Assembly (NCBI GenBank): GCA_035566015.1
Contig: DATMRS010000005.1
Span: 124,001 to 188,000, forward strand
Direction: 5' to 3'
Length of the DNA stretch: 64,000 bases
From: DATMRS01 sp035566015
Lineage (GTDB): Bacteria; Pseudomonadota; Alphaproteobacteria; Sphingomonadales; Sphingomonadaceae
Both the position numbers and the translations under genes were made by a program. The notes beneath the pieces were generated by a model. It did not search any database and was not told the DNA's origin. It saw only the letters and a list, made by a program, of their open reading frames with translations. Every line of letters starts with the position of its first letter. The first letter of the stretch is position 1. Of this stretch, positions 42,100-49,967 are shown one piece after another.

Positions 42100-43256
42100 C
42101 AGAGCCGCTCGGACGCGAGCCGCGCGCCTTCCACCATATTGGCGATCTTCGCCCAGCCGATCTCGTGATGGACGCGACCAAGGCCCATGCCGCAATCGGT
42201 GCCGGCCTGCACATTCTCGCGACCGACGCATTGAGCATAGCGGACGAGCCGTTCCGCGACGAGTTCAGGATGCTCGACCACCTCGGTCTTGTGGCTGACG
42301 ACGCCGGGGATCAGTATCTTGCCTTCGGGCAGCTTCGTGTCTTCCCAGACGCGCCACTCATGTTCATGCTGCACATTGCCGGCCTCGATGCTGTAGGCCT
42401 GGATATTGAGGCTCAGCATCAGGTCGACGATATGGTTGAGCGGCAGATCTTCCGAATGCGGCCCCACCCAGCTACCCCAGCAGCAATGATAGCGGATTTT
42501 CTCGGCCGGGATGTTGCGCAGCGCATGATTGAGCGCATCGACGCGTATCTTGGCATAGCGCCGATATTCGTCGATCGACGGCTTGGGATAAAGCGTCGGC
42601 CAGCTATCGGCGAGGCCCGGATCGTCGACCTGCACGATCAGGCCCGCCTCGACCACGGCTTCATATTCGGGGCGCATCACCTCGGCCAACGCCTCGATGA
42701 AATCCTCGTCCTTTTCGTAATATTCGTTGAAGATGAAGTGATCGAGCCAGCCGGGGGAGATGACCGGGAAAAAGGCTTCCACCCCGCTTTTGCCTTCGAG
42801 CGCTTTCTTGAACAGCGCGATTTCGCCGTGCAGCACCTCCAGGCTTTTACTTTCCAGGGGGCTGGTGCAGACGATCCGCTTCGGCCGCGCGACTTCGGGG
42901 CGTTTCGAATCGACTTCGGCATAATATTCGCGAAAGGCGTCGCGCTCACGCGATTTGAAGACGGTGGCGCCGACTTCGCCTTCCTTCAGATCGCGCAACT
43001 CGATGCCCGCCATGCGCCTGGCATAATAAGGAAAGTCGCGCCGCCGGCCCAGTTCGCCATCGCTGACGACGTCGAGGCCCATGGCGATCTGATGATCGAC
43101 GACGTGCGCGATCGCCTGTGCTTTTGCCGCTTCATATCGCTCGTCATGCGGCTTCTCGCCGCGCCAGACGTCGAGATCATATTGCTCGAAGTCTCTGAGA
43201 GAAGAGGAGAGGCGCCCGGCGTGGGTACACAGAATATGGTCGATGCTATGGCGCAT
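42096..43256 (-). CDS. Cobalamin-independent methionine synthase-like methyltransferase (MetE C-terminal domain), copy A
   Basis: A 386-residue stand-alone MetE C-terminal barrel. The zinc ligands can be traced: His257 and Cys259 (YHCCWGS), Glu291 (SIEAGN) and Cys355 (GTDCGMG). VSDGELGRR at residues 65-72 is the usual substrate loop. The N-terminal MetE half is missing, as in archaeal MetE and epoxyalkane:CoM transferase-like proteins. In MetE the zinc activates a thiol for methyl transfer. A second member lies at 50969-52078. In this context a methyl or other alkyl transfer to a thiol, perhaps after O-demethylation, is an attractive but unproven role. Confidence 0.88.
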   Translation of the reverse strand: MRHSIDHILCTHAGRLSSSLRDFEQYDLDVWRGEKPHDERYEAAKAQAIAHVVDHQIAMGLDVVSDGELGRRRDFPYYARRMAGIELRDLKEGEVGATVFKSRERDAFREYYAEVDSKRPEVARPKRIVCTSPLESKSLEVLHGEIALFKKALEGKSGVEAFFPVISPGWLDHFIFNEYYEKDEDFIEALAEVMRPEYEAVVEAGLIVQVDDPGLADSWPTLYPKPSIDEYRRYAKIRVDALNHALRNIPAEKIRYHCCWGSWVGPHSEDLPLNHIVDLMLSLNIQAYSIEAGNVQHEHEWRVWEDTKLPEGKILIPGVVSHKTEVVEHPELVAERLVRYAQCVGRENVQAGTDCGMGLGRVHHEIGWAKIANMVEGARLASERLW

Positions 43257-43284
43257 GGATTCCGAAAACTCCGAAAATGAGCCC

Positions 43285-43821
43285 CTATTGGGCAAGATCG
43301 GCGAGGCGCTCGATCCGGCGATGCTGGAGCTTCCAGCCCTCCGGCGTGCGGACGAATTGATCATGGTTGCGGGCGATCAGCGCCGGCGAGAGCGTCTTGT
43401 TCGCGCCCGGCGCCGTGTCGAAGAAATAGACGACCACCGTCGAGGTGCCGCGCGCATGATCGCGGTCGATCACGTCGATCACCTGATTGGATATCTGGTG
43501 GAGGCGGCCATGCGTCGGCGCCCAATCGGCGGTTCGCGCGCGCCAATAATCGCGGATCGCATCGCGCCCGGCCATGCGGTTCGACAACACTTCCCAAACG
43601 CCATCGGGTGCGAAAACATCGGGCAAATGCTGCCAGTCCTTGCCGTCGAGATATTGGGCATAGCGGAACGACACCGTCTCGCATTCCTGGCGGATGGCCG
43701 CGATCTCGCTCTCCGAGAGCGACGCGGCGGACGGTGCAGGCGCGGTACGCGCCGCCGCACAGGCCGGCAGAGCCGCGGCGGCCGCCATCAGGATCAGCAA
43801 CGATACCCTCGCTTTCGCCAA
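43285..43821 (-). CDS. NTF2/SnoaL-like lipoprotein (single domain)
   Basis: A 178-residue protein. TTG 43821 is chosen: GGAGAG lies six bases before it, and it places the hydrophobic run RVSLLILMAAAAALPAC directly at the N-terminus as a lipoprotein signal. A longer frame would start inside the repeat region. The mature part is one SnoaL_4-type domain (YAQYLDGKDWQHLPDVFAPDGVW, GRDAIRDYW, HQISNQVIDV). Upstream of the MetE-like gene in the same direction, with an operator-like element in front. Function unknown. Confidence 0.78.
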   Translation of the reverse strand: MAKARVSLLILMAAAAALPACAAARTAPAPSAASLSESEIAAIRQECETVSFRYAQYLDGKDWQHLPDVFAPDGVWEVLSNRMAGRDAIRDYWRARTADWAPTHGRLHQISNQVIDVIDRDHARGTSTVVVYFFDTAPGANKTLSPALIARNHDQFVRTPEGWKLQHRRIERLADLAQ

Positions 43822-43836
43822 GCGCCACTCTCCATA

Positions 43837-43847
43837 TTGTTGATCTA
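43837..43847. promoter_or_regulatory. FadR-type operator, one mismatch
   Basis: TTGTTGATCTA fits TnGTnnnACnA with one mismatch, 16 bases upstream of the NTF2-like lipoprotein start. An AT-rich TGTATTCAATCAAGTATATC stretch follows (43851-43870). Confidence 0.45.
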
Positions 43848-43965
43848 AAATGTATTCAATCAAGTATATCGATTTTGAGCGCATGGCAAGCCTCTTGCGG
43901 GCTGGATCAGATGGACATTCGAGTCCGGCCTTCGCGACGCCGGGCCGGTTCGGACAAAGCCATTC

Positions 43966-44106
43966 CGTCACCCCGGCGAAAGCCGGGGTCCATGGACTCG
44001 GTGCGCTTTTTTATCGATCGTCCCGCTATCCGTGGATTCCGGCTTTCGCCGGAATGACAGCAGAGGAAAGGTGCGCAGACCGGGGGATGACGTGCCGAAT
44101 GTCGAT
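43966..44106. repeat. REP-like doublet, best-preserved copy
   Basis: Two opposed hairpins: CCCCGGC-GAAA-GCCGGGG (43971-43988) and TTCCGGC-TTTC-GCCGGAA (44037-44054), each with a 7-base stem and a GAAA (or complementary) loop. The downstream tail up to GCCGAATGTCGAT (44106) is shared with the copy at 4748-4886. The two genes flanking it (43285-43821 and 44111-44320) both lie on the minus strand. Confidence 0.75.
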
Positions 44107-44110
44107 TGCT

Positions 44111-44320
44111 CTAGTCGAGCGCGTCCTCTTCGGTTTCCTGTGCGATGAAGACGTGTGGAAGCTGTTGCTTGCGAGGCGCGACATAATGATTCCACAGCAA
44201 GGTGAGGATAACCCCCGCTACCCCGAAAATAGCGCCGGTCGCCTCGAAATTGCTCATTTCGAGCGGATTGATGCTCATCATGTCGACGACGCCGTCGATC
44301 GCGAAATTGAACGTGATCAT
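44111..44320 (-). CDS. Small single-helix membrane protein
   Basis: A 69-residue protein with one hydrophobic segment (ATGAIFGVAGVILTLLWNHYV) and a charged C-terminus (ETEEDALD). AAAGGG precedes the ATG. It starts 16 bases after the DoxX-like gene and is probably its partner, for example a small subunit. No family recognised. Confidence 0.65.
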   Translation of the reverse strand: MITFNFAIDGVVDMMSINPLEMSNFEATGAIFGVAGVILTLLWNHYVAPRKQQLPHVFIAQETEEDALD

Positions 44321-44336
44321 GGTTCGCCCTTTCGTC

Positions 44337-44786
44337 TCAGAAGGATTTCCAGATGCGTGAGGGGTCGCGCCAGACCGGTTGCGGCGCCGTGCGGAACTTC
44401 AGCATCGGATAATAATAGTTAGCGTAGGCCGCGAGCAGGATCACGTGAAATACGAAGTTACGCGTGGTCGAGTAGATGATGTGTGGGAAGGGCGACCAAA
44501 AGGCGTTTATCAGGAAGATGTTGACCGTGACGGGCATGAGAATGACGAGGCCCAGCGGCACGAACCTGTTGAAGACGAGCGATGCGCCGCCCAATATCTC
44601 CAGAACCTTGGCGAATTGGAACAGGCCAAGCTGCATGGAGATCATGACATAATCGTTGCCGGTGCTTTGCGCGATATGGGGTTGCGGCCAGAAACGGATG
44701 AAATAATCCAGCCCGCCTATGAGATTGAAGCCGCCCAGATAGAAGCGGACGAAGACCACGCCATATTTCTCGATTGCACGCCACAT
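44337..44786 (-). CDS. DoxX-like integral membrane protein (149 residues)
   Basis: A 149-residue protein with about four hydrophobic segments, an NLIGGLDYFIRFWPQP motif near the N-terminus and PLGLVILMPVTVNIFLINAFW later, resembling the DoxX/DoxD family. Some relatives are quinone-linked membrane subunits of thiosulfate or sulfur oxidoreductases. GGAGGGGAG precedes the ATG at 44786. It is divergent from a second DoxX-like gene across an operator region. Role unknown; electron transfer to a quinone for one of the oxygenases is conceivable. Confidence 0.75.
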   Translation of the reverse strand: MWRAIEKYGVVFVRFYLGGFNLIGGLDYFIRFWPQPHIAQSTGNDYVMISMQLGLFQFAKVLEILGGASLVFNRFVPLGLVILMPVTVNIFLINAFWSPFPHIIYSTTRNFVFHVILLAAYANYYYPMLKFRTAPQPVWRDPSRIWKSF

Positions 44787-44863
44787 GGGCTGCTCCCCTC
44801 CTAGCGATTCTTGCGGGGCGTTCCCGCCCCTGTGACCCTGGAGGCTAGCGCCCGAAGGCAATA

Positions 44864-44874
44864 TCGTCTACCAA
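44864..44874. promoter_or_regulatory. FadR-type operator, one mismatch
   Basis: TCGTCTACCAA fits TnGTnnnACnA with one mismatch. The longer ATATCGTCTA (44861-44870) is identical to 48351-48360. It stands between the two divergent DoxX-like genes. Confidence 0.5.
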
Positions 44875-44941
44875 TAAGATATTACAAATCGGGCGCCGAC
44901 ACGATCGATGGGGCGTCCTCCAAAGGGGAGATGAGGGGATA

Positions 44942-45589
44942 ATGGCCCGTATCGCTTTTAATGATCGGGAGTTTGCGGTGGTCGCTGTCCGGTGGCTGCT
45001 CGGGGTTCAATCCCTGCTTTCCGGCGTCAACTGGTGGTTCAAGATCCTGCCCTTTCCCAACATCGCCGAATCGGTGACGGGGCCCGTCAAGCATGAGATT
45101 CTGCGGACGATGGTCGAGTCCGGCTGGATGTTCAGCACCACCAAGGCCTTTGAAATCCTGCTCGCCGTCGCGCTGCTCACCAATCGTTATGCGGTGCTGA
45201 TGCTCGTGCTCGCTTTTCCGGTGATGCTGATGACCTTCCTGCTCGATCTGTTCCCCTTCCTGGGCAATATCGGGCCGTTCCTGCATGGCGACCTGTCGGC
45301 GCTGGCCATGTGGCACAGCCTGCTCGACATGCTCTATTTCGGCGCCGGCGTGCTGGTGATGCAGGCTTATCTGATGACCGAATATTTTGATCATTACCGG
45401 CCGATGTTCAGTGTCCGGCCGGACAGTGCGGCGCCCGCCTGGACGAACATCTTCACGGCGGGCTGGTTGCGCGGCACATTGCGCTGGCTGGCCTATACGG
45501 TGGGGGCCAGCTCCACCGTGTGGATCGTCGGCATGGCGGCCCGCCTCATCCCGTGGAGCAGCCTCGCCGTGCTCGCGCCCCCGCATTGA
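44942..45589 (+). CDS. DoxX-like integral membrane protein (215 residues)
   Basis: A 215-residue membrane protein with about four to five hydrophobic segments and a WLLGVQSLLSGVNWWFKILPFPN motif similar in plan to the N-terminus of the divergent protein (NLIGGLDYFIRFWPQP). The C-terminal third continues with another hydrophobic stretch. GGGGAGATGAGGGG lies before the ATG. The two divergent proteins may form one complex. No assigned function. Confidence 0.72.
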   Translation: MARIAFNDREFAVVAVRWLLGVQSLLSGVNWWFKILPFPNIAESVTGPVKHEILRTMVESGWMFSTTKAFEILLAVALLTNRYAVLMLVLAFPVMLMTFLLDLFPFLGNIGPFLHGDLSALAMWHSLLDMLYFGAGVLVMQAYLMTEYFDHYRPMFSVRPDSAAPAWTNIFTAGWLRGTLRWLAYTVGASSTVWIVGMAARLIPWSSLAVLAPPH

Positions 45590-45604
45590 GCCACCGGGCG
45601 CGTC

Positions 45605-46840
45605 TCAGCGCTTCTTGGGAATATTGAACTCGCCGGGATGAAGGCCGGCGAGTTCGCGGCCATAGGCGGCCATTGCCCGGTCCCAGGTGAAGGCGAAATG
45701 CTGCGCGGCCGAATTGACGTCGCGGAACAGCCGCTGCATCGGATGGCCGTCATAGATCGCGCTACCGCCCGCCCCCTCGAAGATGCGATTGGCGGCGTGG
45801 CGCGCCTTCTGCACCGCAAAGGCCCAGTTACGCGGAATCTGCTGGCGCTGCAGCGCCGACACGTCTTCGGGCGCGCGGGCGCGATCAATCATCTCGGCAT
45901 CGGAGATCACGAGCGCCAGCGCGGCGTCTATCTCCGCACCGCATTCGGCGAGACGGGCGAGGGTGGCGGATTGCTCGGCCACCTCCAGCGCGTCAGCATC
46001 GGCGAGCTTTTTGCCCAGCTCTTCGGCGAAGCGCTGCACGACGCCGCGCGCCATACCGAGCGGTGCGCCGACGATCGAGAAGGGAGCGAGGCTGGAGAAG
46101 GGCATGCGATAGATCGCGCCTTCATGCAGATTCGCCCCCGGCGTGGTGCCCGCCAGCATGTCGGCGAGCGAGCAGCTCCGATAGGCGGGGATGAAGGCGT
46201 CGGAAATCCGGATCGATCGGCTGCCGGTGCCGCGCATGCCCATGGTACGCCAATCGTCGACGATTTCGATGTCGGTCTTGGGCACCATGAAGAAGCGCGG
46301 CTCCATCCGCCCGTCGGGCAGCTTCACCGCATTGCCGATGATGACCCAGGTGGCATAATCGATGCCCGAGCAGAAACGCCCGCTGCCACCGGTGAGGCGG
46401 TAGCCGTCGCCTTCGGACGTCACCGTGCCGCCAAGGCGGAAGACGGTGGCGATCAGCGTTGTCGGATCACCCATGATCTCGCGCTGGGCGCGTTCGGGAA
46501 AGAGGTTGATGAGCCAGCTATGGCCGGCGAGCACGCCGAAGATCCACGCCGCCGAACCGGAGGCGGCACCGATCTCCGCCGTGACGCGCACCAGATCGGC
46601 GAAGCCCAGGCCCGAGCCGCCGAGATTCCGCGGCATCACCAGCCCGAACAGGCCCGAAGCCCGCATCCTGTCGACCAGCGCGTCGGGAAGATGGCGCTCC
46701 TGATCCGACAGCGGATCGCTTTCCCCGATCTCGGCGAGCAAGGCACGCGCCGTCGCCAGCGCGGCGTCCCCCGACTCCAGCGTCGGCCATTCGCTCGACA
46801 GGTTGAGCCCGGTTGCGCGGTCCTCGACGCTGGTTGTCAT
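45605..46840 (-). CDS. Class D flavin-dependent monooxygenase-like (acyl-CoA dehydrogenase fold)
   Basis: A 411-residue protein of the acyl-CoA dehydrogenase fold, related to HsaA and the C2 oxygenase of p-hydroxyphenylacetate hydroxylase (Acyl-CoA_dh_2 C-terminal domain). LTGGSGRFCSGIDYATWVIIG and DDWRTMGMRGTGSRSI are typical. The true dehydrogenases' catalytic Glu is not evident. Such enzymes hydroxylate phenols with reduced flavin from a separate reductase, none of which is seen in the window. ATG 46840 follows GGAGGAG by seven bases. It is divergent from the extradiol dioxygenase gene, so ortho-hydroxylation before ring cleavage is a natural guess. A dehydrogenase role cannot be excluded. 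Confidence 0.83.
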   Translation of the reverse strand: MTTSVEDRATGLNLSSEWPTLESGDAALATARALLAEIGESDPLSDQERHLPDALVDRMRASGLFGLVMPRNLGGSGLGFADLVRVTAEIGAASGSAAWIFGVLAGHSWLINLFPERAQREIMGDPTTLIATVFRLGGTVTSEGDGYRLTGGSGRFCSGIDYATWVIIGNAVKLPDGRMEPRFFMVPKTDIEIVDDWRTMGMRGTGSRSIRISDAFIPAYRSCSLADMLAGTTPGANLHEGAIYRMPFSSLAPFSIVGAPLGMARGVVQRFAEELGKKLADADALEVAEQSATLARLAECGAEIDAALALVISDAEMIDRARAPEDVSALQRQQIPRNWAFAVQKARHAANRIFEGAGGSAIYDGHPMQRLFRDVNSAAQHFAFTWDRAMAAYGRELAGLHPGEFNIPKKR

Positions 46841-46905
46841 ATGCACGCTCCTCCTTGGGACTGGCGACCGGGTGGTCGCGAGATGAAATTGACCCGGCCG
46901 TTACA

Positions 46906-46916
46906 TTGTTATACAA
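46906..46916. promoter_or_regulatory. FadR-type operator, exact
   Basis: TTGTTATACAA fits TnGTnnnACnA exactly. It lies between the divergent flavin monooxygenase and extradiol dioxygenase genes. Confidence 0.68.
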
Positions 46917-46987
46917 GATAGGTAGTCCATCTTGAAGGCGGCCGCAAGCCTGTGGCCTCCCGTTCCACAGAGTTTGAAGGATGCGTC

Positions 46988-47980
46988 ATGGCGGAAATCG
47001 TTCTCGGCATCGGCACCAGCCATGGCCCGATGCTCGTCACCGACACCGAAATCTGGGGTGCGCGCGTGCCGAACGACAAGGTCAGCCTGCATGCTTACAG
47101 AGGCGGGACATGGAGTTATGATCAGCTTCTGAAGGCGCGCGCGGACGAGCGGCTGGACGAGCAGATCACCAAGGAGGTGTGGGACGAGCGGCAGGCCCGC
47201 TGCCAGGCGAATATCGAGCAGCTCGCCGATCTGTTCGCGGAGGCGAAGGTCGACGTCGCCGTCGTCGTCGGCAACGATCAGAACGAGATCTATCGCAACA
47301 GCCTCAACCCCGCCTTTGCCATCCATTATGGTGAAACGATCACCAATTACGAGTTCTCGCCCGAGCGGATGAAGGAGGTCCCGCCCGGGATCGAACAGTC
47401 GCTGCCGGGCTATATCCCGCGCGGCGGGGCCGAATATTCCGGCTGCCCCGAACTCGCCCTGAAGATCATCGAGCAGGCGATCGCCGATGAGTTCGACGTC
47501 GCGGCGATGAACGCCATGCCGCGCCCGGAAACGCCCCACGCCTGGGGGTTCGTATACCGCCGGATCATGCGCGATATGCCCTGCCCCAGTGTGATGGTGA
47601 CGGTGAATGCGTTCTTCCCGCCCAACCAGCCGACGGTGCGACGCTGCTACAAATTCGGCCAGTCGATCCTGGAGGCGATCCGGGCGTGGGATAGCGACAA
47701 GCGCGTCGCCCTTATCGCAAGCGGCGGCCTCACCCATTTCGTTATCGACGAGACGGTGGATCGCACCTTTCTGGGCGCGATCGAGCAGAAGCGCTTCGAA
47801 CCTGTCTTCGCGCTCGGTGAGGCGATCTTTCGCGACGGCACGTCGGAAATGAAGAATTGGGTGCCCGTGGCGGGCGCGATGGTCGAGGCGGGGCTGGCGC
47901 CGCACGTCCTCGATTATATCCCCTGCTATCGCAGCGCGGCGGGCACGGGCAACGCAATGGGCTTCGTCTATTGGCGTTGA
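46988..47980 (+). CDS. LigB-superfamily extradiol ring-cleavage dioxygenase (LigZ/DesZ/LigB-like)
   Basis: A 330-residue class III extradiol dioxygenase catalytic subunit. GIGTSHGPML supplies an iron-ligand His12. TPHAWGF (His184) fits the catalytic-base position, GGLTHFV holds His250, and SEMKNW (Glu287) fits the ligand Glu. It opens a catechol-type ring next to the hydroxyls using Fe(II) and O2. The length is that of one-chain relatives such as LigZ and DesZ; no LigA-like partner is obvious. AAGGATG precedes the ATG at 46988. Exact substrate (OH-DDVA-like biaryl, 3-O-methylgallate or protocatechuate-like) cannot be decided here. Confidence 0.87.
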   Translation: MAEIVLGIGTSHGPMLVTDTEIWGARVPNDKVSLHAYRGGTWSYDQLLKARADERLDEQITKEVWDERQARCQANIEQLADLFAEAKVDVAVVVGNDQNEIYRNSLNPAFAIHYGETITNYEFSPERMKEVPPGIEQSLPGYIPRGGAEYSGCPELALKIIEQAIADEFDVAAMNAMPRPETPHAWGFVYRRIMRDMPCPSVMVTVNAFFPPNQPTVRRCYKFGQSILEAIRAWDSDKRVALIASGGLTHFVIDETVDRTFLGAIEQKRFEPVFALGEAIFRDGTSEMKNWVPVAGAMVEAGLAPHVLDYIPCYRSAAGTGNAMGFVYWR

Positions 47981-47999
47981 TCCGGCCGCAAGCGTCGGT

Positions 48000-48260
48000 C
48001 TATATCAGCGCTTCGCGCAGCGCGGCGGCGGCTTCCAGGGGCTTGCCGTCCATGCCGACGAGGTCGTGCGCGCGGTGGATCGCGTCGTGCATCTGGCGCA
48101 GGCGCTCCTCGCCGCGCATGTCGGCCGACGTGCCTGCCCGAAGCGCGATGTCCACGAGCCGCCACAATTCGTCCAGTTCGGACTCGCGATAGATGAACTG
48201 CTCGGGCGTCCGCGATCGCTGAAGCCGCTCGACGAGCGTCTGGATCGTCAGGTCGGACAT
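48000..48260 (-). CDS. Small hypothetical protein
   Basis: An 86-residue, mostly helical and charged protein (SELDELWRLVDIALRAGT, ERLRQMHDAIHRAHDLVGMDGKP). No family recognised. It ends 19 bases from the convergent dioxygenase stop and is divergent from the Rieske gene, with an operator in the shared promoter, so it is probably expressed with the pathway. It does not show the pattern of LigA. The frame is open a little further upstream (48293). Confidence 0.6.
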   Translation of the reverse strand: MSDLTIQTLVERLQRSRTPEQFIYRESELDELWRLVDIALRAGTSADMRGEERLRQMHDAIHRAHDLVGMDGKPLEAAAALREALI

Positions 48261-48353
48261 GGTTTCCACCGGAAGGATGGTGTCGAGGTCCACGGGAAAA
48301 ATCTCCGTCGAGGGGTAGTGACTCTCACGTCATAGCAGGATATTTATATTATA

Positions 48354-48364
48354 TCGTCTAACAA
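48354..48364. promoter_or_regulatory. FadR-type operator, exact
   Basis: TCGTCTAACAA fits TnGTnnnACnA exactly, 14 bases upstream of the Rieske gene start. ATATCGTCTA (48351-48360) is shared with the DoxX promoter and, inverted, with the AAHS transporter promoter. Confidence 0.68.
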
Positions 48365-48378
48365 AATGAGTGCGTCAA

Positions 48379-49641
48379 ATGCTGTCTCATGCGGACAATG
48401 AACTGCTCTGCCGGGTCGGCCCCGGCACGCCGATGGGCGCCCTCATGCGCCGTTTCTGGATACCGGCGCTGCTGACGCAGGAGCTGGAACCCGATGGCAA
48501 ACCGGCGCGTATCCGGCTCCTCGGCGAAGATCTCGTGGCCTTCATGGATACCGAAGGGCGGATCGGCCTGCTCGATGAGCATTGCCCCCATCGCGGCACG
48601 TCGCTCGCGCTCGGCGTGAACGAGGAATGCGGGTTGCGCTGCATTTTCCATGGCTGGAAGTTCGATGTCACGGGCCAGTGCCTCGATACGCCGGCGGAAC
48701 CGGAGAATTCGAAGCTGGCCCGGGCAATGCGTGCGAAGGCCTATCCCACGCGCGTCGCCGGGGGGATGGTGTGGACCTATATGGGGCCGAAGGAGCAGGA
48801 GCCCGCCTTTCCCCATTTCCCCTGGTTCGATATGCCACCGGGAAGCTGCGAGGCGTTCAAGGTCATCTACGAATGTAATTATTCGCAGGCGCTGGAAGGG
48901 GCGGTCGACAGCTCGCACGCGGGCATCCTGCACCGTGACAGTTCCTGGACGCAGCCGGCCAAATGGCCGCACGAGAAGGACCTGCGTCCCAAGATGGAGA
49001 TCGAGTTCACGCGCTACGGCATGCGTTATTGCGCGGTGCGCAACGATGGCGACCAGAAGCACGCGCGGATGACGCAGGTGCCGCTGCCCTTCTGGACCTT
49101 CATTCCGCCCGACGGGCAGAAGGCGCCGGAGTTCCGCCGCAATCGCCGCCTGATCAACGCTTTCGTGCCGCGCGACGATTATACGACCTGGCATATCCAG
49201 TTTTTCTACGACCCGGGCCAGATCATCGATCGTGAGCATCGCATGATCGAGGCCAATACGCCGCATGACGAGAATTTCTTCAAGACCAATGGCAAGGACG
49301 TCTGGTACAATCAGGATCGGGAGCTGATGCGGACGCAGAACATGTCGGGCATCGTCGGCGTGGCGCTGCAGGATCATGCCGTGAGCGAAACGATGGGGCC
49401 GATGGCCGATCGCACGCGCGAGCATCTCGGCCGTTCGGATGCCGCCGTCGTGGCGTTCCGGCGGATGATGCTGAAAGCGGTGCGGCAGCTTCAGGAGACT
49501 GGCGAGTTGCCGCAGGCGGAGCAAGGCCGGTTCGACTGGTCCGAGATCACGGCCGAGACTTTCCTCTTCTCGCCCGAAAAGAAGTGGCAGGATATCCAGC
49601 CCTTGCCGGAGAGACTCCAGCCCGTCGATGCGGCGGCCTGA
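48379..49641 (+). CDS. Rieske non-haem iron oxygenase, phthalate 4,5-dioxygenase-like
   Basis: A 420-residue oxygenase component. The Rieske [2Fe-2S] ligands are Cys69-x-His71 (CPHRG) and Cys88-x2-His91 (CIFHGW). The mononuclear iron site is D177-x2-H180-x4-H185 (DSSHAGILH). The start MLSHADNELLCRVGPGTPMG is typical of the phthalate dioxygenase/LigXa-type group, so ATG 48379 is preferred to GTG 48370. Members hydroxylate rings or remove O-methyl groups. No ferredoxin or reductase gene is in the window, so electron donors must be elsewhere. YciI-like and NTF2-like genes follow closely. Confidence 0.9.
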   Translation: MLSHADNELLCRVGPGTPMGALMRRFWIPALLTQELEPDGKPARIRLLGEDLVAFMDTEGRIGLLDEHCPHRGTSLALGVNEECGLRCIFHGWKFDVTGQCLDTPAEPENSKLARAMRAKAYPTRVAGGMVWTYMGPKEQEPAFPHFPWFDMPPGSCEAFKVIYECNYSQALEGAVDSSHAGILHRDSSWTQPAKWPHEKDLRPKMEIEFTRYGMRYCAVRNDGDQKHARMTQVPLPFWTFIPPDGQKAPEFRRNRRLINAFVPRDDYTTWHIQFFYDPGQIIDREHRMIEANTPHDENFFKTNGKDVWYNQDRELMRTQNMSGIVGVALQDHAVSETMGPMADRTREHLGRSDAAVVAFRRMMLKAVRQLQETGELPQAEQGRFDWSEITAETFLFSPEKKWQDIQPLPERLQPVDAAA

Positions 49642-49645
49642 GCCG

Positions 49646-49936
49646 ATGGCGCATTTTCTGGTGGAGTATCGAGAGCTCGGCAATCCGGCGGAGCGCGAGG
49701 CGAAGCGCGCCGATCATATGGCCTATCGTAAGGGGTTTGGCGACGCGATGCCGTTGGCCGGCCCCTTGCTGGCCGAGGACGGCAAGCCGACCGGAAGCGT
49801 CGTGATCATCGAGGCGGAGGATGAGGCCCATGCCAGCGCGGCGGCGAAGGCCGATCCTTATGTGACGGCGGGCGTATTCGAATTGCTCTCGATCCGCCGC
49901 TACCGGATCGCCGCGATGAAGCCGCCGGCCGGTTAG
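49646..49936 (+). CDS. YciI-family protein
   Basis: A 96-residue ferredoxin-like-fold protein with FLVEYRELGNPAEREAKRADH at the N-terminus and ADPYVTAGVFELLSIRRYR at the C-terminus, the YciI/YCII pattern with the conserved His and Asp. Relatives include small dehydrochlorinases and muconolactone-like accessory enzymes. It starts four bases after the Rieske gene. It may isomerise or dehydrate a product; function unknown. Confidence 0.85.
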   Translation: MAHFLVEYRELGNPAEREAKRADHMAYRKGFGDAMPLAGPLLAEDGKPTGSVVIIEAEDEAHASAAAKADPYVTAGVFELLSIRRYRIAAMKPPAG

Positions 49937-49967
49937 CCTGGATGAGGATGCCATAAGAGGGGAACCG

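Noticed and set aside
4748..44106. CRISPR array from the repeated GAAA hairpins
   Set aside because: Only three copies tens of kilobases apart, without spacers or cas genes; fits REP-like elements.
45605..46840. True acyl-CoA dehydrogenase for beta-oxidation
   Set aside because: Lacks an evident catalytic Glu and resembles the HsaA/HpaH-like oxygenase branch; context is aromatic. Not fully excluded.
48000..48293. LigA-like small subunit for the extradiol dioxygenase
   Set aside because: Opposite strand, about 86 residues, and none of the LigA pattern; kept as a hypothetical protein.
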